Assembly: GCA_963822595.1 (NCBI GenBank)
Contig: CAWGIG010000003.1
Coordinates: 124,001 to 188,000 of the forward strand
DNA length: 64,000 bases
DNA from: CAVRUH01 sp963822595
GTDB lineage: Bacteria; Chlamydiota; Chlamydiia; Chlamydiales; Waddliaceae
Direction: 5' to 3'
The notes beneath the pieces were generated by a model. The model was not told the DNA's origin. It saw only the letters and a program-made list of their open reading frames with translations, and did not search any database. A program made the position numbers and the translations under genes. Shown piece by piece: positions 1 to 8,512 of the stretch. Each line of letters begins with the position of its first letter. The stretch's first letter is position 1.

Positions 1-2
1 AG

Positions 3-239
3 ATTCGAGATGAAGCGCATCGTTTTGCCATCACTTTCCATCGAAAGCGTCGAAGTAAAGCTATGGTCAAAAGTGCATTGGACGAAGTTCCGGGTATTGG
101 TCCCGCAAAAAAACAGAAGCTCATCAAGCATTTTGGAGATGTTAAAGCTATTGGAAATGCGAGTTTGGAAGATATTCTCAAGGTCAAAGGGATAACCAAA
201 AAAGACGCTGAAAATATTTTAAAAATTCTTTCGGGGTAA
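3..239 (+). CDS. uvrC: UvrABC excinuclease subunit C, C-terminal end (partial)
   Basis: The reading frame is open from the window edge and encodes the last 78 residues of UvrC, the nuclease subunit of nucleotide excision repair that cuts on both sides of a DNA lesion. Visible are the end of the RNase H-like endonuclease domain (RDEAHRFAITFHRKRRSK) followed by the tandem helix-hairpin-helix DNA-binding domain (VPGIGPAKKQKLIKHFG and a second hairpin near VKGITKKDAENIL). Both signatures are typical of the UvrC C-terminus. The 5' part lies outside the window. The next gene starts 2 bases after the stop, so the two are probably co-transcribed. Confidence 0.93.
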   Translation: MRDEAHRFAITFHRKRRSKAMVKSALDEVPGIGPAKKQKLIKHFGDVKAIGNASLEDILKVKGITKKDAENILKILSG

Positions 240-241
240 AT

Positions 242-2140
242 ATGACTCCTATACAAACAACCTATTCTTCTTCACCGCCGCTTGAAGAATCGTGGATTGT
301 TTGTAATAGCGATTCACCACCGCCTTCCGATATCGCCCCTGAAAGCGCTGTATCTTGTTACGACTTAGAACCACTTAATGAGAGAATAGCCTCTTCTTCA
401 TCCAATTCCGTCAAAAAAATGATCTATAAAAAGAAAGAGATCGTCTATTACAAAGAATGCAATCGCGACTACCCGCCTATCCTTGCAGAGATTGAATCTG
501 CTGTTAGCGCTTCCTGCCGATTATCTAGAGGTGATAAAGCTGCCGAAATCAGAACTGTCGTTGATGAAAAAGGCAGTGTCATCGGTTCTATTTCTTTTGA
601 AATTCTAGGATTTAGGCCCATTAATCAATTTACTTTTGCTTTGGAAGAATTTGTTTTTTATAATTTTGCTGCGTCGCTTGTCTGTCGTTATGTGAGAAAA
701 GACGATGATGTTCATCCTGAAAATATAGGATTGGCTAAAGGGGCTTTTGTGGATGTCGATTTTGACTCATTTTATTATCCTATAACATCGGAGATCAAAG
801 GCACACGCATCATCAATAATGGTTTTTTTGCTCCACTTCCGGCCTTTGCCTTTCCGTATACACTTAACGATCTAAACGAATTCGCAAATATCAAAGACCA
901 AAAGCCTTGTCACTGGCCTACAAAGTCTCCAAGCAATCTGAATATATTTAAGGAGTGGAAACAAAAAAATCTTATCCAGAAGCTCGCAAACAATGAAACT
1001 TTCGAAAGTCAAAAATGGATGGCTTTTCTTATAGAAGCAATGCATATTCCGAGTATGCATGATAAAGCAATCTCGCCCCATTTTTCTAAAGTTGCAAAAA
1101 GCCAGCTGATGCATGGCAGACTCCTTGAAGAAATGATTTTGAGACATGATGATTTAGCTGATATCCTTCCACATAGCCTTGAATTTCGTAAATTTCTTGT
1201 CAAGAACCCTAAATGTTATGCCGGAATTACAGAATTATTTCAGCAGACTGATAAGTTTTATATCGATCATGAATTCATGGTCAAAGAGCGGTTCTTGCGG
1301 CTTGTTAGGCGTTGTATGGTCACTGACTTGACTATGGTTTTGTTTAAGATGGGAGGCCATCTTCACAAAATTCAAAAGGTACAAAAGAATCTGATTCAGT
1401 CCTATCATCATTTGCTCGATATGGTGCAATTATTTTATGAACATCCCGATACCTTTGATGTCGCGTTCAGTCAACTCGAGACAGATCTGGTATCGTTGGG
1501 CAATTTTTTATCTCCAGGCATCGACCAGGAGTGGTCTCAAGCTTTGAAGGAATTTCATTTCTATATCAAAAAATATCATAGATTTTGTGAGAACCAGACT
1601 CAATCTATGGCCGTATCGATGTTTTTTCGAAAGGAGACTCTTGAAACCACTCAAGCGATAGATACGACGCATGCCCCTAAGACTATTGCCGGCGGAATTT
1701 TACGGTGGATGGGAACTCCGGGACATATTCAGCGCATTTTGTCCATTATCAAGGAATGTAAAGAGGAATACGAACCAGGAAATTGGGATCCTAGACAATG
1801 GACACGTGTTAGAGGACAGAATTTGGACACTTTGATTTCGAATGTCGAGAAAAGTCTTGGAGACCCCAACAAGGTGATTGAAGCCATTCTGATTTTTCTT
1901 CAGGAGGGCGCTTGGAATCAAGCTTGGTTATTGGGAAGGGCCTCAGCCAATGTGCTGCTTATCGATAAATTAGCCACAGCTGTTCTTGAAGATTTTAAGA
2001 CGATGCTAACGCCACAGCTTTTAAAGAACCATGAATTCGTTCAGGTCTGCTTTTTGATAAAGAATGGGCAATGGACCCTCATCGAACATGTGCAAGCCAT
2101 CGCAGAACAAATGAAAGTGATTAGGTACAGTCCTAAGTGA
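242..2140 (+). CDS. Large hypothetical protein, possible kinase-like fold
   Basis: A 632-residue protein that I do not recognise as a named family. Its start lies 2 bases after the uvrC stop. The first 60 residues are rich in Ser and Pro and probably disordered. Residues about 155-190 contain DDDVHPENIGL followed by FVDVDFDSFYYP. This spacing resembles the catalytic loop (D-x-H-x-x-N) and metal-binding Asp of protein, lipid or HipA-type kinases and of Legionella effector kinases; that is an inference from two short motifs. The rest is predicted helical, with no signal peptide and no membrane segment. The ATP-binding Lys cannot be placed with confidence. It may be an effector acting in the host; no secretion signal is recognisable by eye. 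Confidence 0.6.
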   Translation: MTPIQTTYSSSPPLEESWIVCNSDSPPPSDIAPESAVSCYDLEPLNERIASSSSNSVKKMIYKKKEIVYYKECNRDYPPILAEIESAVSASCRLSRGDKAAEIRTVVDEKGSVIGSISFEILGFRPINQFTFALEEFVFYNFAASLVCRYVRKDDDVHPENIGLAKGAFVDVDFDSFYYPITSEIKGTRIINNGFFAPLPAFAFPYTLNDLNEFANIKDQKPCHWPTKSPSNLNIFKEWKQKNLIQKLANNETFESQKWMAFLIEAMHIPSMHDKAISPHFSKVAKSQLMHGRLLEEMILRHDDLADILPHSLEFRKFLVKNPKCYAGITELFQQTDKFYIDHEFMVKERFLRLVRRCMVTDLTMVLFKMGGHLHKIQKVQKNLIQSYHHLLDMVQLFYEHPDTFDVAFSQLETDLVSLGNFLSPGIDQEWSQALKEFHFYIKKYHRFCENQTQSMAVSMFFRKETLETTQAIDTTHAPKTIAGGILRWMGTPGHIQRILSIIKECKEEYEPGNWDPRQWTRVRGQNLDTLISNVEKSLGDPNKVIEAILIFLQEGAWNQAWLLGRASANVLLIDKLATAVLEDFKTMLTPQLLKNHEFVQVCFLIKNGQWTLIEHVQAIAEQMKVIRYSPK

Positions 2141-2486
2141 GGGGAGTACTCATATAAGGTTCTTATCGCCCCCTCACCGGGAAATAACTAATAGACTTTA
2201 GGCAACCCATTTTCAACGCAGAGATGGGGAGGTTCGCAGGGGCGCTGAGGAGGAAAAAGAGAAAAACAATCATTTTCTTTCTCCGCGTCTTTGCGAACCT
2301 CCCCGTCTCCTAAATAACTCATGGTGTGAATTGGGTGAGTTTGAAGACTAAACAAGACTTGCTTTACTCGTTTTTTATCTTAAAAAGCATTGTTTGAGAT
2401 TTTTGACAATATATTTATTTAAAAACAAAAAAAAGATTTTCCTCATGCCTTTTTGTTTTTCATTTGTTTTTTTGAGCTGTAGTAGC

Positions 2487-3878
2487 TTAGGCTGTCATTT
2501 GGGTTAGTTCAAACCCCATTTCCTTGGCCTTTTTCTTAAGGTTTGCCAATCTACGTTCCTGGTACATCTTCTCGTAAAATTGAACTCCTTTTTCAACAAA
2601 TTCCACTCCGTATTTTAACATGAGATAAATAAGCTTCGCTAGTTTGTGTGCAAGAGCAGTGATTGCTTTTGGGGATCCTAATCTCCCTTTCATCCTACGC
2701 AGATAGGCCCCAAATGCACAATCGGATCTGTATAGTGTGTTTGCACACATTCTTAACAATACAGCTACCCTGTTAACACATGGTTTGGTTTTTCCACTTA
2801 ATCTTTTGCCCCCTGATACTTTGTTTCCTGGGGATAGTCCTAACCATGATGCAAAGTGTTTGGCGCTTCGCCAACGGCTCATGTCTAGTCCTATTTCAGA
2901 TATGATTGTAAGTGCTGAGCTTGCACCTATTGATGGAATTTTTGTCAGGTCTACTCCTGCAAGTTTAACCAGTTGAGATGTGAGGTCAAACTGGTATTCA
3001 TGTTTCTGATACTTTTTATTTTCTTTTGGTTTTTTTGTCTTTTCTGCTTCTTTTGCTTGTTTCTTTTCGTCTTCTGGTTTTAATTTAGACTCAAACTTTC
3101 CGACCTCCCGTTCGATTTTTAAATCGCACTCTGATCGTTTTGTTGTATAGAAATCGTAGAGATCCAGGGCCTGTTTAAGACTGAATAAATGTTCTTCTCT
3201 GTAATTTCCTACAAGCGATGCTTCTATGACATCTTCAGGATTGTGGCATCGCTCATCCCTTAGAGCGGCTAATTTTTTGGGGTCTGTAACACCCGATACA
3301 ATACTCCTTATAATCGCCATACCTGTCTTGCCGGTGATGTCGCTGATAACATTGTGTAGGTGCAGATTCATTTGTGTTAGGGCCTTTTGCATATGTTGGA
3401 TATGTTCTGCAGCACTTTTAATAAGCATATCTCGCTGCCTAAGGTAGGCCCTTAGTGGTAAAATCTCATTTACAGGTCGAAATGCCCCTTTCATTAAACC
3501 AAATGTTCCGAGTTGTTGCAGCCATTGACAGTCAAGTACGTCTGTCTTATGTGCGCTTACGTTTTTAACATGACGGGCATTGACAAGCTTTACATCAAAC
3601 CCATTACTTTCAAGTAACTCGAAAGCGGGTATCCAGAAAACACCTGTTGACTCCATGATGATTGTTTCAATGCGGCATTGTTTAAGCCAATCGATCATTT
3701 TGAGAAGATCACCGGTAAATGTCCGGAATTCTCGTACGGGAAATTGATCTCTTTCTGATGGCACAGCCACAAAATGCGATTGCGAACCTATATCGATGCC
3801 TGCAGTATTAGGATGAAGTACTGGTAATGAACTAGTACTTTCTTCTTTAGTTTTAATCTTTTTTGAAGTATTCTTCAT
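2487..3878 (-). CDS. IS110-family transposase (DEDD), copy A
   Basis: 463 residues. The N-terminal DEDD RuvC-like domain (DEDD_Tnp_IS110) starts with AGIDIGSQSHFVAVP, which carries the first catalytic Asp, and continues through IIMESTGVFW and KTDVLDCQWLQQL. The C-terminal Transposase_20 domain (about residues 310-400) contains IPSIGASSALTIISEIG and the serine region FASWLGLSPGNKVSGGKRLSG that is typical of the family. A Lys/Glu-rich linker at about 265-295 separates them. IS110 enzymes recombine DNA under guidance of a bridge RNA made from the non-coding end of the element. The protein is identical to the copy at 44087-45478, which suggests recent movement or gene conversion. It is intact and probably functional. 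Confidence 0.93.
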   Translation of the reverse strand: MKNTSKKIKTKEESTSSLPVLHPNTAGIDIGSQSHFVAVPSERDQFPVREFRTFTGDLLKMIDWLKQCRIETIIMESTGVFWIPAFELLESNGFDVKLVNARHVKNVSAHKTDVLDCQWLQQLGTFGLMKGAFRPVNEILPLRAYLRQRDMLIKSAAEHIQHMQKALTQMNLHLHNVISDITGKTGMAIIRSIVSGVTDPKKLAALRDERCHNPEDVIEASLVGNYREEHLFSLKQALDLYDFYTTKRSECDLKIEREVGKFESKLKPEDEKKQAKEAEKTKKPKENKKYQKHEYQFDLTSQLVKLAGVDLTKIPSIGASSALTIISEIGLDMSRWRSAKHFASWLGLSPGNKVSGGKRLSGKTKPCVNRVAVLLRMCANTLYRSDCAFGAYLRRMKGRLGSPKAITALAHKLAKLIYLMLKYGVEFVEKGVQFYEKMYQERRLANLKKKAKEMGFELTQMTA

Positions 3879-3914
3879 TCTTAATTCCTTTTTTTGTTGG
3901 TATAAAAAAGGTAT

Positions 3915-4090
3915 TAACGTGCGGCGGGGGCTATAAAAATATAGAGGCAGTCTCCTAAACGGGATAGCAAGCTTCCCAGCGATAAAATCGCAAGCCCCCG
4001 CTGATCACGCTCTGCGACGGGTACAAAAACACCAGTGGCGGTACGATCTAAGACACACGAAATACCGCAAACATTATATAGGTCACAGTT
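3915..4090 (-). ncRNA. Candidate IS110 bridge RNA, copy A
   Basis: This is the non-coding leader between the left end of the element and the transposase start (read on the minus strand). It can form a stem GCGGTA/TACCGC (4063-4068 with 4038-4043) enclosing a 19-nt loop. A second stem of nine perfect pairs, GCGGGGGCT/AGCCCCCGC (3993-4001 with 3924-3932), encloses about 60 nt with two inner hairpins. Two loop-bearing domains in the 5' leader are the layout known for IS110 bridge RNAs. Assignment to target and donor loops is inference. Folding and small-RNA data would decide. Confidence 0.45.
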
Positions 4091-4164
4091 ATTTCCCGAA
4101 AGGGGGCCCGAAGGGACTGGGCCGCTCTGCGTTGAAAATGGGTTGCCTAACGTCTATTATTAAC

Positions 4165-4248
4165 ACTCGCAGAGACACGGGGACGCGGAGTAAGAGAATG
4201 ATTGTTTTTTTTCTTCCTCAGCGCCCCCCGCGTCTCCGCGTTATTTTA
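4165..4248. repeat. Short GC-rich palindromic repeat (GCGGAG family)
   Basis: A hairpin with arms built from CGCAGAGACACGGGGACGC on one side and CGCGTCTCCGCG on the other, separated by a short AT-rich loop. It belongs to the same GACGCGGAG/CTCCGCGTC family as the hairpins at 52405-52510, 52591-52704 and 61521-61640. It abuts the outer end of the IS110 unit. No protein or transposase is encoded, so it resembles a MITE or REP-type repeat. Confidence 0.6.
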
Positions 4249-4269
4249 TTTTGTATCGGCTGGACCCTT

Positions 4270-6006
4270 TTACCTTTTTAAGAATGCTTGGAAATCAAGA
4301 ACTTCCGGGAAAGGAGCGGAAAGCGTTTCAATTTTTTGCAGCAGCTCGTACTCTGTTGCAGAAGATGCGATCATGTGACGAACTTGTGCAAATTGTTCTT
4401 TACGTTCTGACTCAAATCGCTCTACCAGCGCTGCTTGTTTAATTCTACTAGCGATCCCTTGTTCGAAAATCCCTAACACAATCTCAAATTGTTGCATTTG
4501 CTCTCTTAGTATTTTTACACGATCGGTCTCTTCTTCTGAATTTTCTGCTAACTCCATGTCTTTGATATAATTATTCTTACCTTGGGTACAAATCTGATTC
4601 CATACCTCTAATATCTTGCAAGTTGATCCTATAGCTGACATATCCAAAAATTGAAGTAGGGGAGCCTGATCTGGAATTAATTGGTATACCCCACCTTCTC
4701 CCGAAAACCATATATTAGATCCATTGCTCCAAATATGCTTTATCGAATATCCCATTGTTCGAATACACTCTATGGGAAAGGGATATTCATCTTGCGGGTG
4801 ATCATCCACAAGTTTTCGGGAATCCCCACTTCCTGAATAATACAACTTTCCATCTGCGAGAAACAGGGAACTTCGAGCGTCTATCTCTATAGCATGGCTA
4901 ATGTTATTCAATGTGGTAATTTGAATATAATCGGTATCAAAAAGCCTAATATTTCCAATTGCGTTATTTTGCCCAATAGCCCACCAGCCATCTTCTTCAG
5001 TGCAAACAAACCGTCCGGTATCAGAAACCGCTATAACTTTTTTTCCTTCTAATGAAGGAAATTCTTTAAGAGGCTTATCGTAATGGATCCTAAAAAACTT
5101 GTCGTTCGATGATACAAATATGAAGTCATTATTGTGCCATAAATTATCAACGGAATTAAAATTCATCAGTTCTCTTTCACTCCAGTCCAGTATTTTTCCA
5201 GAACCGTCTTTGTATTTCACAGCAAAAATATCTTGGCATATGGCAATATGTTCCATATTATCAAAGTTAGGACTATCATAATATTCGATTCTACTCAACC
5301 TTTCCATATAGCGATATAATCCATCCTCTTTTCGCAAATAAATAGAACCTTCCCTACATATAACTTGTTTTACGTTTTTATTAATTTTCTTAAAAAAATT
5401 TTTATCATTTCTTAAAAAAAAGACATCTTCATTCTCTGTGTGAACAACCCAGTTGAATTCCCGAAGATCACTAATTGATGCAAATACAGACTTAATTGGG
5501 CAATGGGTTAATGAAGATATTTCAGAACAAACGACCATTGACGGTTTAGGATTACAGATTCCATGTTTGTCAAATCCTGTAAAGAAAACTTTCCCTGTAG
5601 TTCCTCCTGTAGAAATGAGCGTCCCTTGATTCTTTAGAGGAATTATTCTTGGTTCTAGAAGGAGGCAATAGGTTTTATAAAGGGCTGACATGAATTTGCT
5701 GTAATCTTTCGAGTTTTTAAAGGCCCCTCCAAGGGATTTTAGATCTATTAATGAAAGATTCGATGCAATGTTAAATACACATTCGGGTGGAAGGTCATGT
5801 AAATTTAAATCGTTCAATATGTTTGTAGGAACCTTCACAATAAAGTAAGAATAACCTGGTTGGGGATTTTCCACAGCAAGAGGATAGAATTGGGTGCCGG
5901 CAAAATTAGTAATCCGTTCGGTTATTGCATCAGCAGGGGGAGTTGCAAGGATTGTAGCTTCACTGATATTTCCATATATTGTTCCATTTAAAGATACACT
6001 ATTCAT
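4270..6006 (-). CDS. F-box-like protein with RCC1-like beta-propeller repeats
   Basis: 578 residues. Residues about 70-120 (LHDLPPECVFNIASNLSLID followed by LKSLGGAFKN) fit the F-box consensus, which in eukaryotes binds Skp1 in SCF ubiquitin ligases. Residues about 140-440 contain a series of short beta-type units ending in patterns such as GRFVCTEEDGWWAIGQN, LFLADGKLYYSGSGD and NIWFSGEGGVYQL. These resemble RCC1/BNR propeller blades. The last 110 residues are helical. Amoeba symbionts of the Chlamydiae and Legionella use F-box proteins to redirect host ubiquitination, so a host-directed role is a reasonable inference. No signal peptide is visible. The gene stands alone between the IS110 element and the tandem-repeat element, with about 260 bp of repeats downstream. 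Confidence 0.65.
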   Translation of the reverse strand: MNSVSLNGTIYGNISEATILATPPADAITERITNFAGTQFYPLAVENPQPGYSYFIVKVPTNILNDLNLHDLPPECVFNIASNLSLIDLKSLGGAFKNSKDYSKFMSALYKTYCLLLEPRIIPLKNQGTLISTGGTTGKVFFTGFDKHGICNPKPSMVVCSEISSLTHCPIKSVFASISDLREFNWVVHTENEDVFFLRNDKNFFKKINKNVKQVICREGSIYLRKEDGLYRYMERLSRIEYYDSPNFDNMEHIAICQDIFAVKYKDGSGKILDWSERELMNFNSVDNLWHNNDFIFVSSNDKFFRIHYDKPLKEFPSLEGKKVIAVSDTGRFVCTEEDGWWAIGQNNAIGNIRLFDTDYIQITTLNNISHAIEIDARSSLFLADGKLYYSGSGDSRKLVDDHPQDEYPFPIECIRTMGYSIKHIWSNGSNIWFSGEGGVYQLIPDQAPLLQFLDMSAIGSTCKILEVWNQICTQGKNNYIKDMELAENSEEETDRVKILREQMQQFEIVLGIFEQGIASRIKQAALVERFESERKEQFAQVRHMIASSATEYELLQKIETLSAPFPEVLDFQAFLKR

Positions 6007-6088
6007 AATAAATAAAACCTTTTTTGTTTGAATAAATTTACAGTAATCTGATTTTTATTACAAGTTTTTATCTTTTTTGACTTCCCAA

Positions 6089-6963
6089 ATGTCGCAGTAG
6101 AATCAGTCGCTCTTCGCGATGCGCTCCGAGCTCTATGGTAACACCTGATCTACCCACGGTTCCGATGCGTCACCGTGGGCTGTAATGGGTACGTCCTCGC
6201 GATGCGCTCCGGACTCATGAAATCTCCCCACCGTTCCGATGCGTCACGGTGGGCTGTAATGGATACGTCCTTCGCGATGCGCTCCGGACTCATGAAATCT
6301 CCCCACCGTTCCGATGCGTCACGGTGGGCTGTAATGGGTACGTCCTCGCGATGCGCTCCGGACTCATGAAATCTCCCCACCGTTCCGATGCGTCACGGTG
6401 GGCTGTAATGGGTACGTCCTCGCGATGCGCTCCGGACTCATGAAATCTCCCCACCGTTCCGATGCGTCACGGTGGGCTGTAATGGGTACGTCCTCGCGAT
6501 GCGCTCCGGACTCATGAAATCTCCCCACCGTTCCGATGCGTCACGGTGGGCTGTAATGGGTACGTCCTCGCGATGCGCTCCGGACTCATGAAATCTCCCC
6601 ACCGTTCCGATGCGTCACGGTGGGCTGTAATGGGTACGTCCTCGCGATGCGCTCCGGACTCATGAAATCTCCCCACCGTTCCGATGCGTCACGGTGGGCT
6701 GTAATGGATACGTCCTTCGCGATGCGCTCCGGACTCATGAAATCTCCCCACCGTTCCGATGCGTCACGGTGGGCTGTAATGGGTACGTCCTCGCGATGCG
6801 CTCCGGACTCATGAAATCACTTAATTATTCCTGAGTCCGTAGCGCATCGCGAAGGACGTACCCATTATAGCCCACGGTGACGCATCGGAACCGTGGGGAG
6901 ATCAATGTGTTTATCATAGAGCTCGGAGCGCATCGCGAAGAGCGACTGATTCTACTGCGACAT
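6089..6963. repeat. Inverted-repeat element carrying nine 74-bp tandem repeats
   Basis: The ends are perfect 49-bp inverted repeats (6089-6137 and 6915-6963; outer end ATGTCGCAGTAGAATCAGTC). Imperfect inverted homology continues inward for about 80 bp on each side. Between them lie nine direct repeats of 74-75 bp; the word TGTAATGG recurs at 6181, 6255, 6330, 6404, 6478, 6552, 6626, 6700 and 6775. Two units carry GGATACGTCCTTCGCG in place of GGGTACGTCCTCGCG. Each unit contains a perfect hairpin CCCACCGT-(11 nt)-ACGGTGGG. The short open frames in the array only follow the repeat and are not genes. It looks like a non-autonomous palindromic element whose centre has expanded. Confidence 0.9.
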
Positions 6964-6971
6964 ATGTATTA

Positions 6972-8405
6972 TCAAATGAGCAATTTTTCTTTGGCGGTAT
7001 ATATCAACTTAAGATACTTAGCTGCGTCTTCCTTATTACAATCAAGAACTGAAGGGTTCTCTAAAGTTTGAACTTTTTGAAAATAACTTTCTGCAATATC
7101 AAAATATTTCAGTGCATCCGTTTTTTCTTTTATCCGAATGAGCATCCTACCTAATTCTAAACTGGCTCTAGCAGAGGATTGAGAGCTTACGGTCTCCACA
7201 GATGCACTACCTATGGCCTCTAAATAATATTCTTTTGCTTCTTTAAAATTTGAACTATATTGAAGAATGTTTCCTAACCAATAACATGCGGACGTATTTT
7301 CCCATGTACTCAATCGTAAACGATAAACTTCATCAAAACACATTCTTGCAGAACCAATATTGCGGTTAATCAACCCCAACCCTAAAAAAAACATCACACC
7401 CAATAATAAGTGTCCTTCAATACATGCTTTTTCGATATTTCCTATTTCCTTACCATACATCTGCATGAGACTACACTGTCTTACAACTTTTTTAAGGGCT
7501 TCAAATGTTTTTTCATATTGCTTATTACGATAGAAATCGCGACCATTTTCCAGAAGAGCAAGTACTTGTTCTTCACTTAGCCTCTCATGAACTACAGTTC
7601 TTACATCAAATACTTCAATAATTTCTGAAAACAAATTTTCATCCGCAGAACGCTCTTCTTTTTTATACTTTACACCACCAAGCTTTTCGTCCGCTCCGCG
7701 TGATTTGAGAAAATGCCATAATTCCGACTGATCTCCTCGTTTTCGAGCAGCCCTAGACAGAGGAGTATTTCCAATTTTATCTACAACATTTATCTCCGCT
7801 TTTCTGTCTAAGAGATTTTGGGCCATCTTTATATTTCCGCGAATAGCGGCCACGTGAAGCGGAGTAGAACCAATATTAGCAACCCTATTAACATCTGCAC
7901 CTTGATCCATCAACATACTAACCAAATCAGCATTACCGCTTAAACAGGCCTTATGTAAAGTGGTATAGCCATGGTTTCCAGCCTTAGAGATATCTGCCTT
8001 TGCCGCGACAAGTAACTCCACAACTCTTTTATGACCGTTCTCGGCTGCTAAATGCAAAGCTGTGTCTTGGTCACAATTAACAGCATTCACTTCGGCTCCG
8101 TTGTCTAATAGGACCTCTACTATATCGACAAAACCTTCCAGAGCTGCAACTTGAAGAAGTGTCCAATAATTTTGATAAACAGTATTTATCTGAGCGCCCT
8201 GATCAATTAATTTAACAACCCTCACCTTTCTATTCTTCATCACGGCAGAGTAAATTTCTATCGCCAGCTCTCTCTCATTTAATAGAGTTTGACCAATTTT
8301 ATTTGTTGAGTCTTTTACAACTGCAACATTGTCGGTTGCTTGGTTTCCTTTGATCTTAGCAGATTCACCTTGTGAAATGCTACGGCCTTGATTTGTTACA
8401 TTCAT
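6972..8405 (-). CDS. Ankyrin-repeat protein with C-terminal TPR/Sel1-like repeats
   Basis: 477 residues from the ATG at 8405, chosen because GAGAGA precedes it; the frame stays open upstream only to a TTG. Residues about 65-230 hold five ankyrin repeats with the usual G-x-TPLH-x-A pattern (for example NQDTALHLAAENGHKRVVEL and GSTPLHVAAIRGNIKMAQNL). The C-terminal half (about 270-470) consists of helical pairs such as SACYWLGNILQYSSNFKEAK that fit TPR or Sel1 repeats. Both repeat types mediate protein-protein contacts and are common in effectors of amoeba symbionts. No signal peptide or membrane segment is seen. The stop lies 9 bp from the inverted-repeat element; the start is about 100 bp from the next gene on the same strand. 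Confidence 0.8.
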   Translation of the reverse strand: MNVTNQGRSISQGESAKIKGNQATDNVAVVKDSTNKIGQTLLNERELAIEIYSAVMKNRKVRVVKLIDQGAQINTVYQNYWTLLQVAALEGFVDIVEVLLDNGAEVNAVNCDQDTALHLAAENGHKRVVELLVAAKADISKAGNHGYTTLHKACLSGNADLVSMLMDQGADVNRVANIGSTPLHVAAIRGNIKMAQNLLDRKAEINVVDKIGNTPLSRAARKRGDQSELWHFLKSRGADEKLGGVKYKKEERSADENLFSEIIEVFDVRTVVHERLSEEQVLALLENGRDFYRNKQYEKTFEALKKVVRQCSLMQMYGKEIGNIEKACIEGHLLLGVMFFLGLGLINRNIGSARMCFDEVYRLRLSTWENTSACYWLGNILQYSSNFKEAKEYYLEAIGSASVETVSSQSSARASLELGRMLIRIKEKTDALKYFDIAESYFQKVQTLENPSVLDCNKEDAAKYLKLIYTAKEKLLI

Positions 8406-8512
8406 GAGAATATCTCTCTTTTTAAGATTTTTTTTGCATAGAGAACACAAAGATCATAATTTTATGTTATGAGATTATTTCTTGTAAACGGATAAACACT
8501 GCGGAAAGCTTC

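Larger units (their letters stand above)
2167..4159 (-). mobile_element. IS110-family insertion sequence, copy A, inside a palindromic repeat
   Basis: This element is the reverse-complement counterpart of the copy at 43784-45797; the transposase proteins are identical and the leader matches by eye. The core appears to run from about 2312 to 4094, where the 8-bp sequence AAATAACT occurs in opposite orientation at the two ends (2312-2319, and as its complement at 4087-4094). Outside the core lie about 140 and 65 bp of a second repeat family. Its outer end reads CCGGGAAATAACTAATAGAC on the left and matches the other copy in inverted form. On the right the outer repeat stops at about 4159 and continues into a different palindromic repeat, so this copy is incomplete there. 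The exact insertion boundaries cannot be fixed without an empty site. Confidence 0.75.

Noticed and set aside
6150..6814. Several open frames of 64-76 codons in the tandem-repeat region
   Set aside because: They simply follow the 74-bp unit on both strands and repeat the same peptide; no ribosome site or independent evidence.
6089..6963. CRISPR array
   Set aside because: The units are direct repeats of 74-75 bp with no variable spacers and no cas genes nearby.
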